64,000 nt of DNA from NCBI RefSeq assembly GCF_900258035.1, contig NZ_OGTP01000003.1, positions 248,001-312,000 of the forward strand, read 5' to 3'. Positions 30,676 to 39,544 of the stretch are shown in pieces; position 1 is the first letter of the stretch; each line of letters starts with the position of its first letter. The notes below the pieces were generated by a model. That model saw only the letters and a program-made list of their open reading frames with translations, was not told where the DNA came from and did no database searches. This DNA is from Caballeronia novacaledonica (GTDB lineage: Bacteria > Pseudomonadota > Gammaproteobacteria > Burkholderiales > Burkholderiaceae). The translations under genes and the position numbers were made by a program.

Positions 30676-32190
30676 TTGCGATTTCCCACTCGCCGCGCGG
30701 GCGATCAGCGTTTCGCCCGCGAAGACTGGCTCGATCTGGCGCGATCGAAAGCCACCAGGACGCCGGCGCCTCCGAGTCTGCGGCGCACGCTGCTGCGCCG
30801 CCTCGCCGCGCCGCTGTCCCTGCTCGCGCTGATGAGCGGCCTCATGGCGTACTGGCTCGCGTGGCAGTACACGCAGCACGTCGTCGACCGCTCGCTCGCG
30901 GATCTCGCGACCGCCATCTCCAAGCAGATCCAGCTCGCGGGCGTCGATGCGCCCGTCACCGTCCCGCCGCTCGCGCAGGCGATGTTCTCCGATCCCGTCG
31001 AGCAGCTCATCTACCGCATCAGCACGGGCGACGAGGAAATCGCCGGCGAACCCGATCTGCCGCTCACCGGCACCAACGTTCGGCGCATTCACTACGCGTA
31101 TGTCTTCGAGACGCACTTTCAGGGCGTTTCCGTGCGCGCGGCGCAGGTGCGCGTGCCGCAGCCGACCGGCAATCCGATCGTCGTCGAAGTGGCGCAGCGC
31201 GTCGGATCGCGGTATCGGATCGCGGTCGAGTTTCTGATCGCGATCATGATGCCGCTCGCGCTGCTGCTGCTCGCTGGCTGGGTGATCGTGTGGCGCGTCG
31301 TGAATCAGCAACTCAACCCGCTCACCGATCTCGCCGACGCGCTTAATCAGCAGACGCACATCTCGCTCGAACCCGTCGACGAGACTTACGTGCCCGGCGA
31401 AATCCGTCCGCTCACGAGCGCGATGAACGCCTTGCTCGTGCGCCTGCAAGCCGCGCTCGACGCGCAGCGCAAGTTCATCGCCGACGCCGCGCACCAGCTT
31501 CGCACGCCGCTCACCGCGGTCAAGCTGCACGCGGAGCAGGCGCTCAGTTCGCGCGATCCGGGCAAGGCCATCGAGGCGGTGAAGGAGTTGCGCGCATCGG
31601 CGGATCGGGCGGTGCGGCTGTCGAATCAACTGCTTTCGCTCGCGCGCGCCGAGCCGGGCGAACAGGCGGCACGTTTCGCCGATTTCGATCTCGCCGCGCT
31701 CGCGTTCGAAACCGGCGCGGAATGGGTGCCGCGCGCGCTTGCCGCCCAGGTCGATCTCGGCTTCCAGCGTCTCGACGATCCCGAGAACGAGCATCCGCTG
31801 ATCGTGCGCGGCAACGTCGTGCTCGCGCGCGAAGTGCTTGCGAATCTGATCGACAACGCGCTCAAGTACATTCCGCCGTTCCGCGTCGAAGGCGCGCGCA
31901 TCACGATGACCGTCACCGAATGGATCGACGCGAACGGCCGCCGCTTCGGCGAAGTCGTCGTTGAAGACAACGGTCCCGGCGTGCCGCCGGATCAGCAGCC
32001 GGATCTCTTCAAGCGCTTTTTCCGCGGCGACGGGCAAAACGTGGAAGGCGGCGCGGGTCTCGGCCTCGCGATCGTTCACGACATCATGGCGCTGCACGGC
32101 GGCACCGTGCATTACGAGGACGCGCCCGAAGGCGGCGCGCGCTTCATCGTGCGCATGCCGCTCAAGGCGGAAAAACCGGCCGCGGAATGA
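30676..32190 (+). CDS. sensor histidine kinase (TctE-like)
   Basis: Membrane sensor kinase (about 504 aa) paired with the preceding regulator. Two transmembrane segments (about residues 40-60 and 185-210) flank a periplasmic domain of the 2CSK/TctE kind. Then come a HAMP-like region, the phospho-acceptor His near residue 273 in DAAHQLRTPL, N box NLIDNALKY, G1 DNGPGV, F box FKRFFRGD and G2 GAGLGLAI. The frame opens at TTG (30676) directly after a stop, so a TTG or a later start is used. TctE relatives sense tricarboxylates; the ligand here is unknown. Confidence 0.9.
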   Translation: MRFPTRRAGDQRFAREDWLDLARSKATRTPAPPSLRRTLLRRLAAPLSLLALMSGLMAYWLAWQYTQHVVDRSLADLATAISKQIQLAGVDAPVTVPPLAQAMFSDPVEQLIYRISTGDEEIAGEPDLPLTGTNVRRIHYAYVFETHFQGVSVRAAQVRVPQPTGNPIVVEVAQRVGSRYRIAVEFLIAIMMPLALLLLAGWVIVWRVVNQQLNPLTDLADALNQQTHISLEPVDETYVPGEIRPLTSAMNALLVRLQAALDAQRKFIADAAHQLRTPLTAVKLHAEQALSSRDPGKAIEAVKELRASADRAVRLSNQLLSLARAEPGEQAARFADFDLAALAFETGAEWVPRALAAQVDLGFQRLDDPENEHPLIVRGNVVLAREVLANLIDNALKYIPPFRVEGARITMTVTEWIDANGRRFGEVVVEDNGPGVPPDQQPDLFKRFFRGDGQNVEGGAGLGLAIVHDIMALHGGTVHYEDAPEGGARFIVRMPLKAEKPAAE

Positions 32191-32191
32191 A

Positions 32192-32219
32192 AAAGAGCCA
32201 CGTTCCGACGTGGCTCTTT
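32192..32219. terminator. bidirectional terminator
   Basis: AAAGAGCCACGT-TCCG-ACGTGGCTCTTT, a 12-bp perfect stem right after the kinase stop and 25 bp beyond the stop of the convergent SET gene. The A/T flanks allow it to serve both strands. Confidence 0.8.
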
Positions 32220-32244
32220 CGGCTCGAAGCGGCATGCGCGCGGC

Positions 32245-32709
32245 TTACTTTTTCTTCTTCTCCTTCTTCACCGCGAGCATCGTGCCGCGGCATTTCTTCG
32301 CGCCGCAGCGGCACTCGTATTCCTGCTTGAGCTTCTTCGTGATGCGGCCTTCGATGACGAGACCGTAGTCGTAATTCAGCTCTTCATCCGGCTCGATGTC
32401 GCGCAGCGCGTGAATGAACACGCGCCCTTCAACCTCTTCGGCCTCGCAATTCGGCGCGCACGAATGATTGATGTACTTCGCGCTGTTCCCTTCGATCTTG
32501 CCGTCGATCACGCAACCGTCGTCCAGTGCGAAGTAGAACGTGTGATTCGGCTCTTCCGGGTTGTGCGGATGGCGGCGCAGCGCTTCCTTCCATGAAATGC
32601 GCTCGCCTTTGTACTCCATCACCTGCTCGCCCGCGGCAATCCGCTTCACGGCAAACACGCCCTTGCCATGCACGCCGGAGCGGCGAACGGTGACCCTGCG
32701 TGAACTCAT
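32245..32709 (-). CDS. SET-domain protein (lysine methyltransferase-like)
   Basis: Small SET-domain protein (154 aa), the fold of eukaryotic histone lysine methyltransferases. It has GKGVFA (residues 15-20), the pseudoknot motif NHSCAPNC (81-88), catalytic Tyr in LNYDYG (111-116) and a post-SET C-x-C-x4-C zinc motif (Cys133, 135, 140) that would join Cys88. All motifs needed for methylation appear intact. The tail is a lysine run (KKEKKKK). Substrate in bacteria is unknown; free-standing SET proteins of this type occur in several proteobacteria. Confidence 0.88.
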   Translation of the reverse strand: MSSRRVTVRRSGVHGKGVFAVKRIAAGEQVMEYKGERISWKEALRRHPHNPEEPNHTFYFALDDGCVIDGKIEGNSAKYINHSCAPNCEAEEVEGRVFIHALRDIEPDEELNYDYGLVIEGRITKKLKQEYECRCGAKKCRGTMLAVKKEKKKK

Positions 32710-32765
32710 CGAACGAATCCTTAAATGACGCTTCGCTCCCGCGCGATCGGGATGAAAAATCGGGA

Positions 32766-32801
32766 TGAAAAAAAACGCGGTGGCCTCTCAGGCGCCGCGT
32801 T
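32766..32801 (-). terminator. intrinsic terminator of the OYE reductase gene
   Basis: AACGCGG (32774-32780) pairs with CCGCGTT (32795-32801), with further pairing inside, and is followed on the minus strand by a T run. It is 90 bp after the stop of the gene at 32891. Confidence 0.7.
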
Positions 32802-32890
32802 CGCTCGGTTGAACGCTCGCGCTCAACAGACCGGTATCCTACACTCCCGGCGCGCGAATGCTCAACCGTTTGGATGACGTTCGAAGCTTT

Positions 32891-34003
32891 TCAACGTTGC
32901 CCGATGGTGATCTCGCCGAAGAGATTTTTCTGGTCGCGCGGCTGCGAGCGCCAGTACTGCGGCGGCGCCGTGACGGTCGCGCCGAGCTCGGCGGCGGCGT
33001 GCCACGGCCAGCGCGGATCGTACAGCATCGCGCGCGCCATCGCGACGTAATCCGCCTTGCCGCTCGCGACGATCTCCTCCGCTTCCTTCGCCTCGGTGAT
33101 CAGCCCGACGGCGACGGTATTCACGCCCGTCGCTTCCTTCACGGCCTGCGCGAACGGCACCTGATAGCCCGACGACAACGGAATCTTCTGCAACGGCGAG
33201 ACGCCGCCCGACGATACGTCCATCCAGTCGACGCCGCGCTTCTTAAGTTCCGACGCGAACGCGATCGTATCTTCGATGCTCCATCCGCCTTCGACCCAGT
33301 CGGTCGCGGAGACGCGCACGCCGACCGGCTTGTCGGCGGGAAACGCGGCGCGCACGGCATCGAAAATTTCGAGCGGATAGCGCATGCGATTCTCCAGCGA
33401 GCCGCCGTATTCGTCGGTGCGTTGATTCGCGAGCGGCGACAGAAACTGATGCAGCAGATAGCCGTGCGCGCAATGCACCTCGATTCCGTCGATGCCGAGC
33501 CGAGCCGCACGCTTCGCCGTCGCGACGAAGGCTTCCTTCACGCGAATGAGGCCGGCGGCATCGAGCGCGAGCGGCGGCGTTTCTTCCGGCTTATGCGGAA
33601 TGGCCGACGGCGCGAAGGTCATCCAGCCGCCATCGGCGACGGAAATCAACTGTCCGCCTTCCCACGGCGTGCGGCTCGACGCCTTGCGGCCCGCGTGCGA
33701 CAACTGCATCGTCACCGCGATTTTCGAATACTGGCGGATCGCGGCGAGCACGGGACGCAGCGCGGCTTCGGTGGCATCGTCCCAAAGACCGAGATCGCCC
33801 GGCGTGATACGGCCGTCCGGCTCGACGGCGGTCGCTTCGATGAACAACATGCCCGCGCCCGACAACGCGAGCTGGCCGAGATGGATCATGTGCCATGCCG
33901 TCGCCTCGCCGCGCTCGGCGGAGTACTGGCACATCGGCGACACGAAAATGCGGTTTGGAAGCTGGAGGTTGCGGAGGGTCGTGGGAGTGAACAGCGCGCT
34001 CAT
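32891..34003 (-). CDS. Old Yellow Enzyme-family NADPH:flavin oxidoreductase (NamA/YqjM-like)
   Basis: FMN-dependent ene-reductase (370 aa) of the YqjM/NamA subgroup, acting on activated C=C bonds of enones and some nitro compounds. It has the redox-tuning Cys in VSPMCQYSA (residues 21-29), the substrate-binding His in IEVHCAHGYLLHQFLSP, and the RTDEYGGSLENRMRYPLEI signature. Monocistronic. Length is slightly above the usual 340. Confidence 0.92.
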   Translation of the reverse strand: MSALFTPTTLRNLQLPNRIFVSPMCQYSAERGEATAWHMIHLGQLALSGAGMLFIEATAVEPDGRITPGDLGLWDDATEAALRPVLAAIRQYSKIAVTMQLSHAGRKASSRTPWEGGQLISVADGGWMTFAPSAIPHKPEETPPLALDAAGLIRVKEAFVATAKRAARLGIDGIEVHCAHGYLLHQFLSPLANQRTDEYGGSLENRMRYPLEIFDAVRAAFPADKPVGVRVSATDWVEGGWSIEDTIAFASELKKRGVDWMDVSSGGVSPLQKIPLSSGYQVPFAQAVKEATGVNTVAVGLITEAKEAEEIVASGKADYVAMARAMLYDPRWPWHAAAELGATVTAPPQYWRSQPRDQKNLFGEITIGQR

Positions 34004-34113
34004 GGCGGTGGCTCGTCGCTAGAAAAGGAGCGATCGAGAATATCACCGCGATTTCTTTCGTGCAGGACGTGCGCCACGCCGAAACCGGCGCGATGGTTCA
34101 TACCATCACACGT

Positions 34114-34839
34114 TCAGCGCGGATCCACGGCGGCGAAGCGGTCGAGCCATTCGCCGAACATCGCGCGGGCGGCGCGTTCGAGCTTCGCGCCGTGACGCGC
34201 AGTGTCTTCGCGCAGCGCGGTGACTGTCGTGCCGCTACTCGCGATATCGCCCGGATAGGTGACGAGCCAGCTCTCGAAGCGCTCCACGAGCACTTCCGGA
34301 TGGCACTGCAACGCGAGCACGTGCTCGCCCCAGGAAAACGCCTGATGCGCGCAGAGATCGGTGGATGCGAGCAGCGTCGCGCCGGCGGGGAGATCGAAGG
34401 TATCGCCGTGCCAGTGAAAGACCGGCACGGGCGCGCCGTCGGCTTCGAGATGCCGCAGCGCGGACGCGCGTCCGGCGTCGGTCAGCGCGAGCGGCGACCA
34501 GCCCAGTTCGAGCGTGCCCGACGAATACACGCGCGCACCGAGCGCCCGCGCGATCAACTGCGAACCGAGACAGATGCCGATTGTCGGCAAGCCCGCCGCG
34601 ATGCGCTTTTCGAGCATTGCGAGCAGCGGCGCGAGATGCGGATATTGCGCGTCTTCATAGGCGCCGATCGGCCCGCCGAGCACGACGAGCAGCGAAGGAT
34701 CGAGCGGATTGGGCGCATCGATACGGCCGCGCCCGACGTCCAGATAACGCACGAGATGGCCGCGATCGCCGAGCACGTGTTCGAGACTGCCCAGATCTTC
34801 GAAATAGACGTGGCGAATCGCCAGGACTTCATGTTTCAT
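34114..34839 (-). CDS. class I glutamine amidotransferase-like protein
   Basis: Free-standing class I glutamine amidotransferase (241 aa; an upstream in-frame Met adds three). The nucleophile Cys is in GICLGSQLIARALG near residue 92, and the His-x-Glu part of the triad is in LALQCHPEVLVE near residue 180. GMP-synthase-like amidotransferases of this type lack a synthetase domain; partner and reaction are unknown. Confidence 0.88.
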   Translation of the reverse strand: MKHEVLAIRHVYFEDLGSLEHVLGDRGHLVRYLDVGRGRIDAPNPLDPSLLVVLGGPIGAYEDAQYPHLAPLLAMLEKRIAAGLPTIGICLGSQLIARALGARVYSSGTLELGWSPLALTDAGRASALRHLEADGAPVPVFHWHGDTFDLPAGATLLASTDLCAHQAFSWGEHVLALQCHPEVLVERFESWLVTYPGDIASSGTTVTALREDTARHGAKLERAARAMFGEWLDRFAAVDPR

Positions 34840-34993
34840 CGGCGGCATTCCGTAGGTCGACTGCGCATGGCTCGGGACGAAATTGTGACGAGCCGCGCCT
34901 CGCGGCGAGGCGCGACGGGCACAGTCTAACCGACTCGCCGCGGCCTCACAGCGCCGGATGACGCCAAATGACTTTCTACCCGCGAAGCCCGAA

Positions 34994-35638
34994 TCAGGCG
35001 ACCTGGGCGAAGACCTTCCAGGTCTTCTTCTGCGTGGCGACGTCGGCTTCTTCGTATACCGAACAGTCGAGACGCAGGTCCGTATCCGCCATGTCGATCT
35101 GCAGAAGCGCGCAGTGATGCGGCGTCTTCTTGGGATTCTTGCTCGCTTCGAAGTGCGAACAGGACAGACACATGCGGTGCGCCGGAATCTGCTGCTGCGA
35201 TTCGAGCTGACGGATGGTCTTCAGCAGCGTGCGATAGAACGCCACCTGCTCGTCCTCGCGCAGCGTGCCGACCGCTTTCGAAAGGAAGTCCGGCCATTGC
35301 AGCGCCTTCTTCGCAGCCGTGCGGCCACGCGCGGTCAGACGCACCGCGAGCGCGCGGCCGTCGTCGATCGCGCGCCGCTTCTCGACGAGACCCTTGCCCT
35401 CGAGCGTGCTCACCGCATCGCTCGTCGTGGCGGCGGTCAGCGCCGTTTCACGTGCGATCTCGCCGAGGCGCATCGGCCCCTTGCGCTGCATCAGCAGAAC
35501 GAGAATTTCACCCTGGGTTGGCGTGAGCCCCGCGCCTTCCGCCCATTCCCATGCCTGGCTGCGCATCGCCGTGCTCAGCCTCAGCAGGCCGTGGGTCACC
35601 CGCCCCGTCGCCTGCTCTCCGTAAACGCCTTCACTCAT
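34994..35638 (-). CDS. MarR-family regulator with a Cys-rich C-terminal tail
   Basis: Regulator of 214 aa. Residues 10-145 are a MarR winged helix (GEILVLLMQRKGPMRLGEIARETALTAATTSDAVSTLE, DDGRALAVRLTARG). The last 60 residues are an extension with C157-x2-C160-x15-C176-x15-C192 and nearby His162/174/175, which looks like a metal-binding or redox site. Start at 35638 (MSEGVYGEQATGR). The gene is alone, with a long upstream interval that holds DnaA boxes. Confidence 0.88.
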   Translation of the reverse strand: MSEGVYGEQATGRVTHGLLRLSTAMRSQAWEWAEGAGLTPTQGEILVLLMQRKGPMRLGEIARETALTAATTSDAVSTLEGKGLVEKRRAIDDGRALAVRLTARGRTAAKKALQWPDFLSKAVGTLREDEQVAFYRTLLKTIRQLESQQQIPAHRMCLSCSHFEASKNPKKTPHHCALLQIDMADTDLRLDCSVYEEADVATQKKTWKVFAQVA

Positions 35639-36365
35639 AGTCTTTCGCTTGTTGTTCCGCTTATGTGTTCTAACGGCACGTTCGCGCAACCTCCGCGAAC
35701 ACCTTGTCCGAAAAGCCGTCCGCAGCAAATACTTCGACCCCTTGCGAACTGCACTCCGGTCTCGGTCCCCGCCGTCTCAAAATTCAGGCGTACCAAACCA
35801 ACCTGTGGTGCCTGAATGGGGACTTTGCAACCCTCTTTCGTTATGCGCCGTCTTTTGATCCTGCCCGTGGCGCTGTTTTCCCGCCGACTATAACGCCATG
35901 TCGGCGAAGTCGCCATTCTAAGCGACATAGAACAAACGTACACCTTAATTATCCACGCAGAACTGTGGATAACCCGTGGAAAAGCGTGTTCTTTGTATGT
36001 GGGCGTATTCTTGATAACACTAAGTGCCCGCCCGACACCCTTCCGTTGTCCAGAATTCTTGTCGCTACGCAAACGCGGACTACATCGTTATCATCGCTCT
36101 AGCGCGTTGACTCTGCAGTTTTTTTTGACGTTTTCCACAGGCGTCGCGCAAAACTTGTTAACGACTATTACCAATGGATACGGATTTCTCGAAGCAAGCC
36201 TTGGAGTAACCGAATCGGTTCCTCTTCAAACGTTGTCGCGAGCGCTTTATTCCGTTGCTTGTCATGCACACGTTTCATGCGGACCAAACATAAAGGCCGC
36301 TTCGTCGTGCTTTCGAAGCGGCCTTTCGTCATGATTCGCTGATTCTCGTTCGCGTAAGCGCGGTG
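35639..36365. other. 727-bp gene-free interval with a DnaA-box cluster
   Basis: No convincing gene. DnaA-box-like 9-mers are at 35949-35957 (TTATCCACG), 35964-35972 (exact TTATCCACA on the minus strand), 35975-35983 (TTTTCCACG, minus) and 36131-36139 (TTTTCCACA). The region is AT-richer than its surroundings, with an eight-T run at 36120-36127 and a terminator hairpin at 36292. It is a possible origin element, DnaA-titrating site or DnaA-controlled promoter. Confidence 0.55.
36292..36326 (-). terminator. intrinsic terminator of ybdK
   Basis: AAAGGCCGCTTCG - 9-base loop - CGAAGCGGCCTTT, a 13-bp perfect stem, 40 bp after the ybdK stop. Confidence 0.75.
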
Positions 36366-37478
36366 TTATCGGCGCCATTGCAGACATTGCTGCCTGACCG
36401 CCTCGTGCAGCGATTTTTCCTTGTCCACCACGCCGCGCAGCCAGGTCGCGTCGTTCACGCCGCGCGCGATTTCCGCCACTTCGGCCAGCGCGGCTTGCGA
36501 GCCGAGCGCTTCGGCGTGCGGCGCGAGCACGTCGAGCGTCGCGAGGATGTCTTCGCCGATGGTGTGCCGCTCGCCCGTCTGCGGATGGATGCACGTGCCT
36601 TCCAGTCCGAAGCGGCACGCCTCGAAGCGGTTGAACGTGTAGACGAGGTAATCGTCCTCGCGCGGCGTGAGCGGCTTGTCGAGCAGCAGATAACGCGACA
36701 GCGTCTGAATGTAGCAGGCGATCGCCGCGGCCTTGTCGACGGAAAGCGGCGTGTCCATCACGCGCACTTCGATCGTTCCGAAGCCGGGCTTCGGCCGGAT
36801 ATCCCAGTAGAAGTCCTTCATGCTGTTGACGACGCCCGTATTGACCATCTTCGAGAAGTACTCCTCGAAACCGTCCCACGTCAGCACGAAGGGCGCGCGC
36901 CCCGACAGCGGAAAAGCGAATACCGAATTCAGGCGCGCCGAGTGGAAGCCCGTATCGACGCCCTGAATGTACGGCGACGACGCCGAAAGCGCGATGAAAT
37001 GCGGGATATACCGCGACATCGAATGCAGCAGGAAGAGCGCGCTGTTCGGATCGGGACAACCGATATGCACGTGCTGGCCGAACACCGTGAACTGCTTGGC
37101 GAGGTATCCGTACAGTTCGGAAATGTACTGGAAACGCGGCGCGTCGTAGATCTGACGATCGCTCCATTGCTGGAACGCGTGGGTGCCGCCTCCCGCGAGC
37201 CCGACGTTGAGCTGATCCGCCGCCGCGACGAGCGTGTCGCGGATCTTGCGAAGGTCCGTCACAGCCTGCTCGTGCGTCGTGCAGATGCCGGTCGAAAGCT
37301 CGATCATGCTTTCGGTGATTTCCGGCGTGATGTTGCCCGGAATCTTTTCGTCCTTGATGAGACGCATGAGGTCCGACGCGGCGCGGGTCAGATCGTAGTC
37401 GTGCGTGTTGACGACCTGGATCTCCAGCTCCACGCCGAACGTGAACGGTTCGGAGTTGATGAAAGGTTCGAGTGCCAT
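36366..37478 (-). CDS. ybdK: YbdK-type carboxylate-amine ligase (GCS2 family)
   Basis: Glutamate-cysteine ligase family 2 protein (370 aa), close in kind to E. coli YbdK, which has weak gamma-glutamylcysteine ligase activity. It has [13 protein letters not shown] (residues 12-24) with the metal/glutamate-binding acidic residues, [12 protein letters not shown], and [12 protein letters not shown]. Start at 37478. It is not linked to gshB. A classic GshA is also encoded in this window (61968). Confidence 0.88.
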   Translation of the reverse strand: MALEPFINSEPFTFGVELEIQVVNTHDYDLTRAASDLMRLIKDEKIPGNITPEITESMIELSTGICTTHEQAVTDLRKIRDTLVAAADQLNVGLAGGGTHAFQQWSDRQIYDAPRFQYISELYGYLAKQFTVFGQHVHIGCPDPNSALFLLHSMSRYIPHFIALSASSPYIQGVDTGFHSARLNSVFAFPLSGRAPFVLTWDGFEEYFSKMVNTGVVNSMKDFYWDIRPKPGFGTIEVRVMDTPLSVDKAAAIACYIQTLSRYLLLDKPLTPREDDYLVYTFNRFEACRFGLEGTCIHPQTGERHTIGEDILATLDVLAPHAEALGSQAALAEVAEIARGVNDATWLRGVVDKEKSLHEAVRQQCLQWRR

Positions 37479-37520
37479 GACGCCTCTTGAATAGTCAATG
37501 CTTGAGCAGGGCGGGCGCGA

Positions 37521-38723
37521 TCACTCGCGCCGCTCGCCGACTGCCGAAAGGCTACGGTACACGACGAAAGGCGAGACGATCTGCAGCACGACGATCGAGC
37601 ACATGATGATCGCGCGCAGCGTCGGATCGTAGTCCGGATAAAGCACGTACATGTCGTCGACGAGCAGGTACGCGAGCGCCGACATCGGCGTCAGCGCGAC
37701 GCCGAGCGCCGCGCCCTGCTTCCAGTCGAGGCCGCTCGGCTTCGCGAAAATCAGCACGCCGACCAGTTTGCCGACGAAACGCGCAACGATCAGCCCGACC
37801 GCCGCGACGCCGCCGAGCGCGATGTCGCGCCAGTGGAACGACGTCAACGTCAGCGCAAACAGAATGACGGTCAGCAGCCAGCCGGCGGAGCCGAAGTGCG
37901 TCGGCCAGAGTTGCGGACGCTCGTCAGCGTTCTTCACGATGATGCCTGCGGCGAGCAGCGCGAGAATCGTCGACAGCTTGAAGATGTGCGCGACCGCGAT
38001 CGCCAGCAGCACGAGCCCGAAGAGCGCGACGAACGAATGCTCGTCGTTCGCGGGCAGACGCCGCACCAGCATGTTGCAGGCGCGCGCGAGCAGGAACGCG
38101 AGCACGAGCGAGCCGATCAGCAGATAAAGCGGCTGCAGGATCGTCGCGAGCGCGTTGCCGTAGATTTCCTGATGCAGCACGCCGGCCGCGAGCTTCTCGA
38201 CGATCACCGCATACATGCTGTTCAGCGCGGTCAGCGTCAGCAGACGTTGCGTGACCTGGCCTTCGGCGCGCAGTTCGGTCTTCAACTGGATGACCATCGC
38301 GGGCGAGGTCGCCATTGCGATCGCGGCGATCACGACCGAGGGCATCGTCGGCACGTTGAGCAGCGTCAGCGCGATCAGAACGAGGCCGAACGTGAGCGTC
38401 GATTCGGCGATGCTCGACAGAATCAGATACGGATTGCGACGGATCCAGCGCAGATCGAGCCGCCCGCCGAGTTCGAAGAGCAGCAGCCCGAGCGCGACAT
38501 CGAGCAGCGGCCGCGACAGGCCGCCCGCGCTCGCGTCGATCACACCGAGGCCCGCGTTACCGGCGATCAGCCCGATCACCGCGAAACCGGTGATGCGCGG
38601 CAGGCGCCATGCGCGCCATAACAGCTCTCCGGCGAGTCCCGCCGTCACGAGCGCGAGACCGGCCCAGAAGATGGCGTCGGGTTCGAGCGGCCAGACGGGC
38701 AAAAATGAAAATGCCGAATTCAT
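37521..38723 (-). CDS. CPA2-type cation:proton antiporter
   Basis: Polytopic membrane protein (400 aa) with about twelve helices, of the CPA2 (KefB/RosB-like) monovalent cation:proton antiporter family. It has GRLDLRWIRR, ATSPAMVIQLKTELRAEGQVTQRLL and STILALLAAGIIVKN. It lacks the C-terminal TrkA-N/RCK domain of KefB/KefC. Start at 38723 (MNSAFSFLPVWPLEPDAI). It is 42 bp upstream of ybdK in the same direction, so the two may form one transcript. Confidence 0.85.
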   Translation of the reverse strand: MNSAFSFLPVWPLEPDAIFWAGLALVTAGLAGELLWRAWRLPRITGFAVIGLIAGNAGLGVIDASAGGLSRPLLDVALGLLLFELGGRLDLRWIRRNPYLILSSIAESTLTFGLVLIALTLLNVPTMPSVVIAAIAMATSPAMVIQLKTELRAEGQVTQRLLTLTALNSMYAVIVEKLAAGVLHQEIYGNALATILQPLYLLIGSLVLAFLLARACNMLVRRLPANDEHSFVALFGLVLLAIAVAHIFKLSTILALLAAGIIVKNADERPQLWPTHFGSAGWLLTVILFALTLTSFHWRDIALGGVAAVGLIVARFVGKLVGVLIFAKPSGLDWKQGAALGVALTPMSALAYLLVDDMYVLYPDYDPTLRAIIMCSIVVLQIVSPFVVYRSLSAVGERRE

Positions 38724-38874
38724 CGTATTGGCTTCTCCTTCGTAGCTGCAGCAGAGCGTGCACGTTCCGTTGCGTGGTTCGCATCGACGGCGCGCGCTCA
38801 CGGGCGAGGCGCGTCCGCCCGGCTATGCGAGCGTTGGTTCATTCAGGCGAAACGAAATGCGAACGAACACGGCG

Positions 38875-39129
38875 TCACGGCCGGGCCGTGCACGAATTAG
38901 ACGACGCGTTCGGCTGGCTGCGATGCGCCTTGCATGCTCTCAATGTCGCACCGGAAGTCTCGGATCCGTGTGACACGAGTAACACATGCGGCGCCTGCTC
39001 GAATGCCGGGCCGAACACAGCAAACGACGGCGCGGCTTCGTTGATCAGATTCTTGGCGCGCAACCATCGTTCCATTGAAGCGGTCGCCGTCCGAACGGCG
39101 CGACGCAGGAAGAAGCGCGATTGTGCCAT
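38875..39129 (-). CDS. hypothetical small basic protein
   Basis: Possible small gene (84 aa): Arg-rich N-terminus (RFFLRRAVRTATASMERWLRA), a central PSFAVFGPAFEQAPHVLLVSHG segment and a Ser/Asn-rich tail. AGGGGA lies nine bases before the ATG. No family recognised. It sits between the antiporter gene and the candidate origin. It might be spurious; an overlapping frame on the same strand looks less protein-like. Confidence 0.4.
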   Translation of the reverse strand: MAQSRFFLRRAVRTATASMERWLRAKNLINEAAPSFAVFGPAFEQAPHVLLVSHGSETSGATLRACKAHRSQPNASSNSCTARP

Positions 39130-39544
39130 ACCTCGGTTCCCCTGACAGAAAGTCCAAGCTCATGATTCTTATGAAGTAAAAGCGACTGCTCTGCTCGGAC
39201 CTGGCTGGAAAAGCTGACCGGTCGCCGTTCCCGAGACGTCCGGACTTTTGGTTTACGTCTGCCCGATGGCCTCGCCGTCAGGTGTTTACAGGTTTACTGT
39301 ATATAAACGTAGTAGTAGTTAACAAGAGGCCGCCGTTTCTGTGGATAACTGCTGTTTTGTCTTTTCATTCAATCATTTGGATTAAGCAGAAGCGGGCGGT
39401 AAACATGTTGGCGCGACGCGGCCAACCCGGAACAACTTTCGAGTGAGTAAACGCGGCGTGGCAGTTGTCCCGTTTACGTGCACACGGCGTTCACACGACT
39501 TTCACCGGCAATTCGACGGCTTATCCACAGCATGCCGGGGACAA
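39130..39544. other. 415-bp candidate replication origin (oriC-like)
   Basis: Gene-free, AT-richer interval. Reading the minus strand there is an exact DnaA box TTATCCACA (39348-39340), a GC cluster (CGGCGGCC), CTACTACTA (39318-39310, a DnaA-trio-like repeat) and an AT-rich run with TTTATATA. A second exact box lies at 39521-39529 on the plus strand. GTTTAC or its complement occurs at 39251, 39284, 39292, 39399, 39447 and 39472. The order box, GC cluster, trio, AT-rich is that of the bacterial basal unwinding system. dnaA itself is not in the window. Confidence 0.5.

Noticed and set aside
35448..35461. GTTTCACGTG half of a parS site in the MarR gene
   Set aside because: Only one half-site matches and the other half is unrelated, so it is probably chance.
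35635..36072. Open frame in the DnaA-box interval
   Set aside because: Composition is not protein-like, it has no ribosome binding site and it overlaps the regulator start; treated as non-coding.
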